Below are positions 10,684 to 18,457 of a stretch of DNA of 64,000 nt, piece after piece; position 1 is the stretch's first letter, and each line of letters starts with the position of its first letter. Made by a program: the position numbers and the translations under genes. The notes beneath the pieces are model-generated. The model saw nothing but the letters and a program-made list of their open reading frames with translations. It was not told the origin of the DNA and did not search any database. Source of the stretch: DATHGT01 sp035317605 (lineage in GTDB: Bacteria; Methylomirabilota; Methylomirabilia; Rokubacteriales; CSP1-6); contig DATHGT010000059.1 of assembly GCA_035317605.1 (NCBI GenBank), positions 1 through 64,000 of the forward strand. The letters run 5' to 3'.

Positions 10684-11042
10684 TGGAGGGGGGCGAGAAA
10701 GGGAAGTCATTCTTGCAGCAAACCCACCAGTACTGGAAGGTAACGCTCACTCTGGCGTTTGTGGGTCTTGGCGGCGTACTGCTGGCTCTGATGATCTGGA
10801 GGGTCAACAACGGCACGTCCTTACCATGGGTCCCAGGCGAAGCATTCTTCTCCGCGATCGGCACGGGCTTGGTACTGCTGGGACTGCTGTGGTTATGGCT
10901 CTCAGTCCGTTGCCCGCGCTGCCGAGCGAGAGTGGCGTCTACGATTCTCACAAGAGAGCGCACCACCGCTTGGCTGGCTGCGCTGCTGGACTTCGAGGCG
11001 TGTCCGAGGTGTGGCTTTCGAGGCGGCTCGTCAACGCGATAG
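10659..11042 (+). CDS. Membrane protein with C-terminal zinc-ribbon-like Cys pairs
   Basis: 127 residues if begun at ATG 10659, which has a GGGAGAGG site about 10 bases upstream. An ATG at 10680 that overlaps the previous stop (ATGA) is an alternative giving 120 residues. Two membrane segments are visible (~residues 28-47, LTLAFVGLGGVLLALMIW; and ~64-82, FFSAIGTGLVLLGLLWLWL). They are followed by CPRCRARV and, 30 residues later, CPRCGFRG: four cysteines in two CPRC knuckles, a likely zinc ribbon on the cytoplasmic side. Its position directly after an orphan RHS tip suggests an immunity protein, but no known family was recognised. Confidence 0.6.
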   Translation: MHSTLWRMMEGGEKGKSFLQQTHQYWKVTLTLAFVGLGGVLLALMIWRVNNGTSLPWVPGEAFFSAIGTGLVLLGLLWLWLSVRCPRCRARVASTILTRERTTAWLAALLDFEACPRCGFRGGSSTR

Positions 11043-11185
11043 CTCTTCAATGCGGGAAGCCGGGAAGCCATGGTTCTCCTCATTTGATTCTTCGTCCTGT
11101 GGGCTATTTGCTGCCGACCCCAGCGATCGATCGTCTACTGCACGATGCGGCGGGTCGCTTTCACCGGGGCGTTCGACGCCGGTGA

Positions 11186-11491
11186 CATGATCGCACCCAC
11201 TTGCGCGGTCATCCGAATATCCTCGAGCGCCTGTTGATCCACGCCAGCGCGTTCAATCCCGGCCTTCTGATGCGGCAGCTGATCGGGGTCGGCGCGCCAC
11301 GCCGCCTCCAAGGGCGGCCGCTGGATCTCGGCGCGCTCGAAATCGCCCGCGCCATCCTCTATGAGGGGCTGTGGGAGCCGGCCACCGCCCTGCTGGTGTC
11401 CTCACTCAGGGCTCCCGTGGTGCGTCTCGTGCAACTATGCCGCGTTAGCCGTCGCGTGATCGGGCGCCTGACTGTCACCACGGACTGCTAA
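11186..11491 (+). pseudogene. C-terminal fragment of a DDE transposase
   Basis: The frame opens after a TGA at 11183 and reads RTHLRGHPNILERLLIHASAF, then NPGLLMRQLIGVGAPRRLQG. The pattern HLRG...NI..R.L.H...FN..L..R...G.G.PR is the typical C-terminal end of a group of insertion-sequence DDE transposases. Only about 100 residues remain. The catalytic Asp residues and both element ends are absent, and I found no matching upstream part. It marks a past insertion at the end of the RHS cassette. The 143 bases before it (11043-11185) hold nothing I can identify. Confidence 0.6.
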
Positions 11492-11542
11492 TCTAGCCAC
11501 TTCAAGTCCCGCGTCGATCGGGCGGGTAGCGCGGCGTCGAAG

Positions 11543-12496
11543 TCATCCGAGGATCATCATCGTGAAGGGAGGAGCTCCAATTCGCTCACCGGCATCCTTC
11601 ATCTCCTTACGAACGATGAGTACCTGCTGCGCTAGGGCTCTATCTTTCGAATACAACTCGCCGGCAGCGAACCGGGCCAGTAGTCGATTCGTCGACTCGA
11701 CGACATCGTCGACGACTGGGCGAGGGCCGCTTCCGCCCATCCATGTGGCCGATAGGCACATGGTGGGACTGAGGGGAAACGTGACAACAACCCCGGGTTG
11801 ATCTAGCCCAGCACCGAACTGCGACCCGGATCCGGGAGTCGCCCACGAAACAGGGTTGTCACCGGTGAGAAAGCACGCGGTACCGGCCGCACGGAGGAAT
11901 TCCCAGCGCATGGACGCCAATCGAGGCGCGAGCGCCTTCGCCAATTTGATGCCGAGTCTCAGTGATACGAGCGGTGGGACCACCACCGTACAGCTCGATT
12001 CGTCCATAGCCATCCGTCGAGCATCTTCTAGGTCCTCCGGCGTCTCGTCATCGGCTTCTGATCGTTCGTGGAGAAGGCGTTCGAAGTACCCAGGAACGAC
12101 GGCTGCCACTCGCATCGCTTTCTTGAGCCGCTCGCTACAGTAGTGCTCGATGAATGTCCGCATCAGCGGGACACGCGTGACAAGAAAGGCCATGAATATC
12201 GCCAAATGTGCTCGCTGTTGCTCACCCAAGTTGAAGCACCCATTCAGGATTCTAGTAATGGCCGGCGCCGCCGCGGTTTCGAAAGCACCGAGCACCTCCT
12301 CCATGGCCTGGTCGAATGTACCGTCGTCGAGCTGGATGGCGTAGTAGTCAGCTCTAGCAGCCACTCGCCGTACAGATCGGCGGGTGACCGTCAACCTCAC
12401 GAGGTCGGCAACCCAGACCTGCGGTCCTTGGGTCGCCGGTACCCGCGGATCGGCAAACCGGCGGAGGTAGAACTGAGGGACGAAATGCTGCTCCAT
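11543..12496 (-). CDS. DUF4238 domain protein
   Basis: 317 residues from the ATG at 12496. It begins MEQHFVPQFYLRRFAD, the hallmark N-terminus of DUF4238 proteins, which are about 300 residues long. The middle is helical with the segment RAHLAIFMAFLVTRVP. Later come GDNPVSW (~residue 220) and a C-terminal LSPTMCLS stretch, both typical of the family. Function is unknown. DUF4238 genes are often found in variable or mobile regions, which fits this neighbourhood. A longer start at 12574 would lie upstream of the likely -10 box at 12554-12559, so the shorter start is preferred. It is transcribed opposite to the RHS cluster. Confidence 0.75.
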   Translation of the reverse strand: MEQHFVPQFYLRRFADPRVPATQGPQVWVADLVRLTVTRRSVRRVAARADYYAIQLDDGTFDQAMEEVLGAFETAAAPAITRILNGCFNLGEQQRAHLAIFMAFLVTRVPLMRTFIEHYCSERLKKAMRVAAVVPGYFERLLHERSEADDETPEDLEDARRMAMDESSCTVVVPPLVSLRLGIKLAKALAPRLASMRWEFLRAAGTACFLTGDNPVSWATPGSGSQFGAGLDQPGVVVTFPLSPTMCLSATWMGGSGPRPVVDDVVESTNRLLARFAAGELYSKDRALAQQVLIVRKEMKDAGERIGAPPFTMMILG

Positions 12497-12553
12497 GCTG
12501 GTGCGTTCTATCGTGTCAACGCCCAACTCTCGACGGGAAACTGCTTGAACTGG

Positions 12554-12582
12554 ATTCGATGGCCATGCCTCCACCCTGTCAA
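12554..12582 (-). promoter_or_regulatory. Candidate sigma-70 promoter of the DUF4238 gene
   Basis: On the minus strand TTGACA (12582-12577), a 17-base spacer, then TCGAAT (12559-12554). The -35 is perfect and the -10 matches 4 of 6. It lies about 60 bases before the ATG at 12496. Confidence 0.45.
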
Positions 12583-12701
12583 GGACCTATACGCCGGTCA
12601 ATACCGCCACGATCATTGTTTCCGTTTGCCGTCATGGCACGGGTCAATCGGGCCCGATCTCTTTGGACACCGGCTCGACCACGTAGGGCCGAGGTCGTCG
12701 A

Positions 12702-12932
12702 TCAGTTCCACGAACGCCGCTCGCGCGCGACGTGAGCGGCCGGATCCAGGCCACGCCATCGCGCCTTGCCGAGACCCTTCAGCTCCAGTAGCAACAACGG
12801 GGTCTCGGCTTCCAAGGCCTGACTGAGCAGGTGGACGACCTCCTGCGAGATCGAGCGGTGGTGGCGGCGGGCGCGCTCCCTGAGCTTCAGGTAGAGAGGG
12901 TCAGGCACGTTCTTGACGTTGAGGATCGCCAT
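12702..12932 (-). CDS. FitA-like ribbon-helix-helix antitoxin, apparently orphan
   Basis: 76 residues. The N-terminal MAILNVKNVPDPLYLKLRERARRHHRSISQ pattern (beta strand plus two helices) is the ribbon-helix-helix DNA-binding part of FitA/VapB-type antitoxins, and the C-terminal LKGLGKARWRG...ERRSW tail is the usual toxin-wrapping segment. The protein is full length for the family. Normally a PIN-domain RNase gene follows with a few bases of overlap. Here the ~200 bases after the stop contain no PIN frame on this strand, only short open pieces, so the toxin has been lost or never arrived. It is divergent from uvrC, whose promoter overlaps its 5' region. Confidence 0.8.
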   Translation of the reverse strand: MAILNVKNVPDPLYLKLRERARRHHRSISQEVVHLLSQALEAETPLLLLELKGLGKARWRGLDPAAHVARERRSWN

Positions 12933-13005
12933 CAGTATCTCCAGATTGCCTCATTTCGTGGAGGAACGGTGTTGGGCAACGACCGTCGTTCGCGGCCGCG
13001 GCCGG

Positions 13006-13011
13006 TACAAT
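13006..13011 (+). promoter_or_regulatory. -10 box of uvrC, leaderless arrangement
   Basis: TACAAT lies exactly six bases before the GTG start of uvrC, with no recognisable -35 at the right distance and no Shine-Dalgarno sequence. Transcription would begin at or next to the start codon. Confidence 0.45.
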
Positions 13012-13017
13012 AATCCC

Positions 13018-14886
13018 GTGACCCTCGAGGAGAAGCTCGCGAGTCTGCCGGACCGGCCGGGCGTGTATCTGTACAAGGACGCCAAGGCGCAGGTGATCTA
13101 CGTGGGCAAGGCGGCCTCGCTGCGGAGCCGGGTGCGCTCGTACTTCCAGGAGTCGCGGCCCCACGACGCCAAGACCGACGCGCTGGTGCGCCAGGTCGCC
13201 GACCTCGAGTTCATCGTGACCGACAACGAGCTGGAAGCGCTGATGCTCGAGGCCAACCTCGTGCGCAAGCATCGGCCGCGCTACAACATCATCCTGCGCG
13301 ACGACAAGCACTACCCCTTCCTCAAGCTGACCACCGACGAGGAATTCCCGCGGCTGGTCGTCGCCCGGCGGGTGGCCCGTGACGGCGGCGCCTACTACGG
13401 TCCCTTCTACCCGGCCACCGCCATGCGGGAGACGCTCCGGCTGACCCGCCAGCTCTTCCCGCTGCGGACGTGCTCGATCAAGATCGACGGGCGGCTCGAA
13501 CGGCCGTGCGTGCAGTACTACATCCATCGCTGCAACGCGCCCTGCACGGGATGGGAGACCGCCGAGGGCTACGCCAAGACCGTGCGCGACGTGACGCGCT
13601 TCCTGGAAGGCAAGGACGACGACCTGGCGCAAACCCTGACGGCCGAGATGGAGACCGCGGCCGGCGAGCTGAAGTTCGAGCGGGCCGCGCTGCTGCGCGA
13701 CCAGGTCCAGTCGCTCAACAAGGTGCGCGAGCGCCAGAAGATCATCTCCACCGACGAGCAGATCGACCAGGACGTGATCGGGCTCGTGCGCCAGGGCAAC
13801 GAGGCCTGCGTCGAGCTGTTTTTCGTGCGGCGGGGGAGACTGGTCGGGCAGGAGGCCTTCTTCTTCGACCGGCTCGCCGGCTCGCCCGACGGCGAGATCC
13901 TCTCGGCGTTCCTGGGACAGTTCTACGGCAAGAATGTCATCCCCGCGCCCGAGATCCTCCTCTCCGAGGAAATTCCCGAGGCCGAGCTGGTCGTCGAGTG
14001 GTTGTCGGGACTGACCAAGCGTCGGGTGCAGCTCCACGTCCCCCAGCGCGGGGCCCGGCGCGAGTTCGTGGCCATGGCCGAGCAGAACGCGGCGCTGGCC
14101 CTGCAGAACCATCTGCTCTCGCGCGAGAACCGCCAGCAGCTCGTGCTCGAGGAGCTGCAGCGCGGGCTCGGGCTGCCGACGCTGCCCAACCGCATCGAGG
14201 GGTACGACATCTCGTCGATCCAGGGCAGCGAGCAGGTCGGCTCGATGGTGGTGTGGGAAAACGGCGACATGAAGAAGGACGACTACAAGCGGTTCCGCAT
14301 CAAGACCGTGGTTGGGGCCGACGACTTCGCCTCGCTGGAGGAGATGCTGCGGCGCCGCTTCCGCCGGAGCCTGGAGCAGGGGACCGCGCTGCCTGACCTC
14401 GTGCTGATCGACGGCGGGCGCGGCCAGCTCAACGTCGGGCTCAAGGTGCTCCAGGAGCTGGGCCTCGACTACCTGCCGGTGGCGAGCCTGGCCAAGCAGC
14501 GCGAGGAAGTGTATCGGGGCGAGAGCCTGGAGCCGCTGCTGCTCGATCCGACCTCGCCGGCGCTGCACACGCTCCAGAAGATCCGCGACGAGGCCCATCG
14601 CTTCGCGATCACGTATCACAAGAAGCTGCGGACCCGACGCACGATCCAGTCCGTGCTCGACGGCATCCCCGGCATCGGTCCGACCATACGCACGAGCCTG
14701 CTCAAGACTTTGGGTTCCGCGCGCCGCGTGCGAGAATCGAGCGTGGCCGAGCTGGCCGCGGTGCCGAAGGTGACACCCAAGCTGGCTCAGCGGATCTACG
14801 AGCACTTTCACGCGGAGGAACCGCAGCCCGCGGCCCCAGGTTTTGACATGGAGCGCAGGCCGGCTCCGGAAGGGGGGAACGACTGA
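13018..14886 (+). CDS. uvrC: UvrABC excinuclease subunit C
   Basis: 622 residues from GTG 13018 (family ~600-620). The nuclease subunit cuts on both sides of the lesion after handover from UvrB. N-terminal GIY-YIG nuclease: GVYLYKD...VIYVGKAASLRSRV (~residues 13-45). UVR domain that binds UvrB around residues 200-235 (EMETAAGELKFERAALLRDQ). The C-terminal half is the UvrC RNase H-like nuclease with EGYDIS (~residue 400) and DLVLIDGGRGQLN. A helix-hairpin-helix pair near the end contains LDGIPGIGP. A longer in-frame start at 12913 would add residues unlike UvrC and cover the -10 box, so GTG 13018 is chosen. The stop overlaps the next gene by one base. Confidence 0.96.
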   Translation: MTLEEKLASLPDRPGVYLYKDAKAQVIYVGKAASLRSRVRSYFQESRPHDAKTDALVRQVADLEFIVTDNELEALMLEANLVRKHRPRYNIILRDDKHYPFLKLTTDEEFPRLVVARRVARDGGAYYGPFYPATAMRETLRLTRQLFPLRTCSIKIDGRLERPCVQYYIHRCNAPCTGWETAEGYAKTVRDVTRFLEGKDDDLAQTLTAEMETAAGELKFERAALLRDQVQSLNKVRERQKIISTDEQIDQDVIGLVRQGNEACVELFFVRRGRLVGQEAFFFDRLAGSPDGEILSAFLGQFYGKNVIPAPEILLSEEIPEAELVVEWLSGLTKRRVQLHVPQRGARREFVAMAEQNAALALQNHLLSRENRQQLVLEELQRGLGLPTLPNRIEGYDISSIQGSEQVGSMVVWENGDMKKDDYKRFRIKTVVGADDFASLEEMLRRRFRRSLEQGTALPDLVLIDGGRGQLNVGLKVLQELGLDYLPVASLAKQREEVYRGESLEPLLLDPTSPALHTLQKIRDEAHRFAITYHKKLRTRRTIQSVLDGIPGIGPTIRTSLLKTLGSARRVRESSVAELAAVPKVTPKLAQRIYEHFHAEEPQPAAPGFDMERRPAPEGGND

Positions 14887-15161
14887 TGAAGAAGCTGATC
14901 GCGATCACGGCCATGGTGACGGGACTCGCGTTCACGGGTGTGGCCCTGGCCAGCACCTGCCCGCTGCTGATCAAGCAGGGCAAGGACGCGGTCTCCAAGC
15001 TGAAGGCCGACGACCCGAAGGCGAAAGAGGCGACCGCCAAGCTCGCCGAAGCGCAGAAGCTGCACGACGACGGTAAGCATGCCGATTCCGTGAAGAAGGC
15101 CAACGAGGCGCTGACGCTCCTCGGGGTCAAGGCCGGTGAGAAGGGCGCTGAGACGAAGTAG
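14886..15161 (+). CDS. Small exported helical protein
   Basis: 91 residues, with its ATG overlapping the uvrC stop (TGATG). Residues 1-23 are a classic signal peptide (MKKLIAITAMVTGLAFTGVALAS). The mature part is a short Lys/Ala-rich helical repeat, KLKADDPKAKEATAKL and AEAQKLHDDGKHADSVKKAN, with one Cys near its N-terminus. It resembles small periplasmic helical-bundle proteins of unknown function. An RNA hairpin follows 25 bases after the stop, so uvrC and this gene probably form one transcript. Confidence 0.75.
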   Translation: MKKLIAITAMVTGLAFTGVALASTCPLLIKQGKDAVSKLKADDPKAKEATAKLAEAQKLHDDGKHADSVKKANEALTLLGVKAGEKGAETK

Positions 15162-15185
15162 TGGCTGACCGCTCGGGGAATTCGC

Positions 15186-15214
15186 GGGGCGTCTCGGCTC
15201 GACCGAGGCGCCCC
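15186..15214 (+). terminator. Strong hairpin between the small exported gene and leuS
   Basis: Left arm GGGGCGTCTCGG (15186-15197), loop CTCGA, right arm CCGAGGCGCCCC (15203-15214): a 12-bp stem with one G-T pair. No T tract follows. Likely a terminator or mRNA 3' stabiliser. Confidence 0.5.
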
Positions 15215-15225
15215 GAGTCCCCGAA

Positions 15226-15254
15226 TTGCCTCCCTGCGGGCAGTCTGGTAGAAA
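15226..15254 (+). promoter_or_regulatory. Candidate leuS promoter
   Basis: TTGCCT (15226-15231), 17-base spacer, TAGAAA (15249-15254), 12 bases before the leuS ATG. There is no Shine-Dalgarno sequence, so the leader would be very short. Confidence 0.35.
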
Positions 15255-15266
15255 ATCAACCCTGAC

Positions 15267-17774
15267 ATGTCGACCGACCGGTATCCCTTCCGCGAGATCG
15301 AGTCCAAGTGGCAGCGGATCTGGGAAGAGCGCCGGCAGTTCCACGTCACCGAAGAGCCGGGGCGTCCCAAGTTCTACTGCCTGGAGATGTTCCCGTATCC
15401 GTCCGGGCGCATCCACATGGGGCACGTCCGCGTCTACGCCATCGGCGATCTGATCGCCCGCTACAAGTGGATGCGCGGCTTCAACGTGCTCCACCCGATG
15501 GGCTGGGACGCCTTCGGCCTGCCCGCCGAGAACGCGGCCATCGAGCACGGCGTGCATCCGGCCATCTGGACGTACGAGAACATCGACTACATGCGCTCGC
15601 AGCTCAAGAAGATGGGGATCTCGTACGACTGGGACCGCGAGGTCGCGACCTGCGACCCCTCGTACTACAGGTGGGAGCAGCTGATCTTCATCAAGATGCT
15701 GGAGCGCGGGCTCGCGTACCGCCGCCGGTCCACCGTCAACTGGTGTCCGTCGTGCCAGACCGTGCTCGCCAACGAGCAGGTGGAAGCGGGCCGCTGCTGG
15801 CGCTGCGACTCCGAGGTCACCCCGCGCGAGATCGAGGGCTGGTTCTTCAAGATCACCGCCTACGCCGAGGAGCTGCTCGCGTGGTGCGACCGGCTGCCGG
15901 GCTGGCCCGAGCGCGTGCTCACCATGCAGCGCAACTGGATCGGCAAGAGCGAGGGCGCCGAGTTCGACCTGCCCGTGGAGGGCGCGCCCGAGGGGCGCGC
16001 GGACGCGCCCGAGCGGCGCATCCGCGTCTTCACCACGCGCCCGGACACCTCCTTCGGCATGACCTACGTGGTGCTCGCCCCCGAGCATCCGCTCGTCGAT
16101 CGTCTGTTCGTCGACGACGCCGAGCGCCAGCGGGTGGCCGCCTTCCGCGCCGAGGTCGCGCGGCAATCGGAGATCGAGCGGCTGGCCGCCGACCGTCCCA
16201 AGCGCGGGCTGCGCCTCTCGGCGCGCGCCGTCAATCCCTTCACGGCCACCGCGGTTCCGATCTTCATCGCCGACTACGTGCTGATGGGCTACGGCACCGG
16301 CGCGATCATGGCCGTGCCCGGCGAGGACCAGCGCGACTGGGAGTTCGCCAAGCAGCACGGCCTGCCGATCATCGAGACCGTGCAGCGTCCCGCGGGCTGG
16401 ACGGGCGAGGCGTATACCGGCGACGGGGTCAAGGTCAACTCCGGCTTCCTCGACGGGCTCACCATTCCCGCGGCCAAGCGGCGGGCCATCGAGTGGCTGA
16501 TCGAGCGCGGTCTCGGCGAGGCCAAGGTCAACTACCGGCTGCGCGACTGGGGCATCAGCCGCCAGCGCTACTGGGGCGCGCCGATCCCGGTCCTCTACTG
16601 CGCGACGTGCGGGATGGTGCCGGAGCGCGAAGAGAACCTTCCGGTGGTGCTCCCGCGCGACGTGCAGATCAGCGGCAAGGGCGGCTCGCCGCTCGCCGAG
16701 GTGGCCAGCTTCGTCAACGCGCGCTGTCCCAAGTGCGGCGGCAGCGCGCGCCGCGACACCGATACCATGGACACGTTCGTCGAGTCGTCCTGGTACTTCC
16801 TGCGCTACTGCTCGCCCCGCTTCGAGGGCGGCATGGTGGAGCCCGCCGCCTCCGACTACTGGATGCCGGTCGACCAGTACATCGGCGGCATCGAGCACGC
16901 GGTGCTCCACCTGCTCTACGCGCGGTTCTACACCAAGGTCCTGCGCGACCTCGGCCTGGTGAAGGTCGACGAGCCGTTCATGGCCCTCCTGAGCCAGGGC
17001 ATGGTCATCAAGGACGGCGCCAAGATGTCGAAGTCCAAGGGCAACGTCGTCGATCCCGACGAGCTGATCGAGACGCTCGGCGCGGACACCGCGCGGCTCT
17101 TCTCGCTCTTCGCGGCGCCGCCCGAGAAGGACCTGGACTGGAACGATCACGGTGTCGAGGGCGCCTCCCGCTTCCTGAACCGGATCTGGCGCCTGGTGCT
17201 GGGGCAAGGGGAAGAGTTGACGAACGCGCCACGCGCGGCCGTGGACCCGCTGACGGGGGCGGGGCGGGCGTTTCGGCGGACGATTCACGAGACGATCCAG
17301 CGCGTGACGCACGACCTGGAGGACGAGTTCCACTTCAACACCGCGGTGAGCGCGATCATGGAGCTCGTCAACGCGCTCTACGCCTTCGAGGCCGCCACGC
17401 TCGAGGACATGTCGCTGGAGGAGCGGCGGGCGCTCCTGCGGGAGGCCGTCGAGACCGTCACCCTGCTGCTCGCGCCGTTCTGTCCGCACGTCGCCGAGGA
17501 GCTGTGGTCGGTGCTCGGCCACGCGGACAGCGTGTTCCGTCACCCGTGGCCCCTCGCCGATGCCGCCGCGCTGACGCGCGACGAGGTCACGCTGGTCGTC
17601 CAGGTCGACGGCAAGGTGCGCAGCCGGCTCGTGGTGGAGGTGGGCACCGCCCAGGACCGCATCGAGCGCCTGGCCCTCGACGACGACAAGGTCCGGCCAT
17701 GGGTCGCGTCCCGGCGCGTCGCCCGCGTGGTCGTGGTGCAGAACCGATTGGTCAACATCGTGACCGCGGCATGA
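15267..17774 (+). CDS. leuS: Leucyl-tRNA synthetase
   Basis: 835 residues, class I aminoacyl-tRNA synthetase that charges tRNA-Leu in the cytoplasm. Signature HMGH at residues 50-53 within PYPSGRIHMGHVRVY. The CP1 editing domain is present (TTRPDTSFGMTYVVLAPEHP, ~residues 253-272). KMSKS is at 586-590, followed by the anticodon-binding helical domain and the C-terminal LeuRS domain (TLVVQVDGKVRSRLVVE). Length is normal for a bacterial enzyme. It overlaps lptE by four bases (ATGA), a leuS-lptE-holA order well known from proteobacteria. Confidence 0.98.
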   Translation: MSTDRYPFREIESKWQRIWEERRQFHVTEEPGRPKFYCLEMFPYPSGRIHMGHVRVYAIGDLIARYKWMRGFNVLHPMGWDAFGLPAENAAIEHGVHPAIWTYENIDYMRSQLKKMGISYDWDREVATCDPSYYRWEQLIFIKMLERGLAYRRRSTVNWCPSCQTVLANEQVEAGRCWRCDSEVTPREIEGWFFKITAYAEELLAWCDRLPGWPERVLTMQRNWIGKSEGAEFDLPVEGAPEGRADAPERRIRVFTTRPDTSFGMTYVVLAPEHPLVDRLFVDDAERQRVAAFRAEVARQSEIERLAADRPKRGLRLSARAVNPFTATAVPIFIADYVLMGYGTGAIMAVPGEDQRDWEFAKQHGLPIIETVQRPAGWTGEAYTGDGVKVNSGFLDGLTIPAAKRRAIEWLIERGLGEAKVNYRLRDWGISRQRYWGAPIPVLYCATCGMVPEREENLPVVLPRDVQISGKGGSPLAEVASFVNARCPKCGGSARRDTDTMDTFVESSWYFLRYCSPRFEGGMVEPAASDYWMPVDQYIGGIEHAVLHLLYARFYTKVLRDLGLVKVDEPFMALLSQGMVIKDGAKMSKSKGNVVDPDELIETLGADTARLFSLFAAPPEKDLDWNDHGVEGASRFLNRIWRLVLGQGEELTNAPRAAVDPLTGAGRAFRRTIHETIQRVTHDLEDEFHFNTAVSAIMELVNALYAFEAATLEDMSLEERRALLREAVETVTLLLAPFCPHVAEELWSVLGHADSVFRHPWPLADAAALTRDEVTLVVQVDGKVRSRLVVEVGTAQDRIERLALDDDKVRPWVASRRVARVVVVQNRLVNIVTAA

Positions 17775-18277
17775 GGGCGGTCGCCGCCCTCGCGGTCGTC
17801 CTGGTGACGCTCGCGTGCGCGGGCTGCGGCTATTCGCTGCGCGGCAATCTCCCCGCTCACATCAAGACCGTGGCGGTGCCCATCTTCCAGAACCGCACGC
17901 CCGTGCCCGCCGTCGAGAACTTCCTCACCAACGCGGTGGTCAACGCGTTTTCGGCCAACGGGCGCCTGCGGGTGACCACCGTGGACCGGGCCGACGCCAT
18001 CCTCGACGGTGAGATCACGAGCTACGTCCTCCAGTCGATCGCCTACGACGCGGCGGCCAACATCCGACAGTTCCGTCTGACCGTCACGCTGAATCTGCGC
18101 TTCCGCGACGTCCGGCGCAACGAGGTGCTCTTCCAGCGCACCGGCTTCGCGGACCGCGCCGACTTCGCGGTGCCCGGCACGGTGGCGGAGACGATCACCA
18201 CGTCGGAAAGCGCGCTCCAGCAGGCGGCCACGGACATCGCGCGGTCGGTGGTGAGCTTCGCCGTCGAGCGGTTTTGA
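17771..18277 (+). CDS. lptE: LPS-assembly lipoprotein LptE
   Basis: 168 residues. The lipoprotein signal ends in a lipobox (LACAGC, acylated Cys about residue 18), followed by GYSLRGNLPAHIKTVAVP, the usual LptE/RlpB start after the Cys. In the outer membrane LptE plugs the LptD barrel and helps insert LPS. The protein is an alpha/beta domain with ...ETITTSESALQQAATDIA near the end. The start overlaps the leuS stop. lptD itself is not in the window. Confidence 0.88.
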   Translation: MRAVAALAVVLVTLACAGCGYSLRGNLPAHIKTVAVPIFQNRTPVPAVENFLTNAVVNAFSANGRLRVTTVDRADAILDGEITSYVLQSIAYDAAANIRQFRLTVTLNLRFRDVRRNEVLFQRTGFADRADFAVPGTVAETITTSESALQQAATDIARSVVSFAVERF

Positions 18278-18285
18278 TCAATTAC

Positions 18286-18429
18286 ATGGGGGGCTCCGGG
18301 CGCCCCCCAAGCCCCCCCTTGGTGGCTCGGGGCGCCCCGGCGGAGCCGTGGCGACCGTCGAGATGGGGGGCTCCGGGCGCCCCCCAAGCCCCCCATTGGT
18401 GCCTCGGGCTGCCCCGGCGGAGCCGTGGC
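18286..18429. repeat. Tandem pair of 67-bp GC-rich repeats before holA
   Basis: Two nearly identical 67-base copies (18286-18352 and 18363-18429, period 77) sit between lptE and holA. Each begins ATGGGGGGCTCCGGGCGCCC and holds complementary G and C runs able to fold into a hairpin (GGGGGGCTCCGGG / GCCCCCC type), then ends CGGAGCCGTGG. They look like a duplicated intergenic palindromic element. A related short G/C hairpin lies at 58826-58844. Confidence 0.7.
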
Positions 18430-18457
18430 ACCCCTCGAAACGCTGGGTGGTGACGCG

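Noticed and set aside
10826..11185. Open frame of 119 codons overlapping the zinc-ribbon membrane protein
   Set aside because: It is a shadow frame of the membrane protein gene, with Arg/Leu/Ser-rich composition and no motif.
12913..13017. Longer uvrC start at 12913
   Set aside because: The added residues do not resemble UvrC N-termini, and the frame would span the -10 box and the antitoxin start.
14808..17543. Very long antisense open frame opposite leuS, with similar ones opposite the RHS, pyrG and dnaE genes
   Set aside because: These are high-GC mirror frames of strong genes on the other strand. Their translations are rich in Arg, Ala, His and Pro with no domain pattern.
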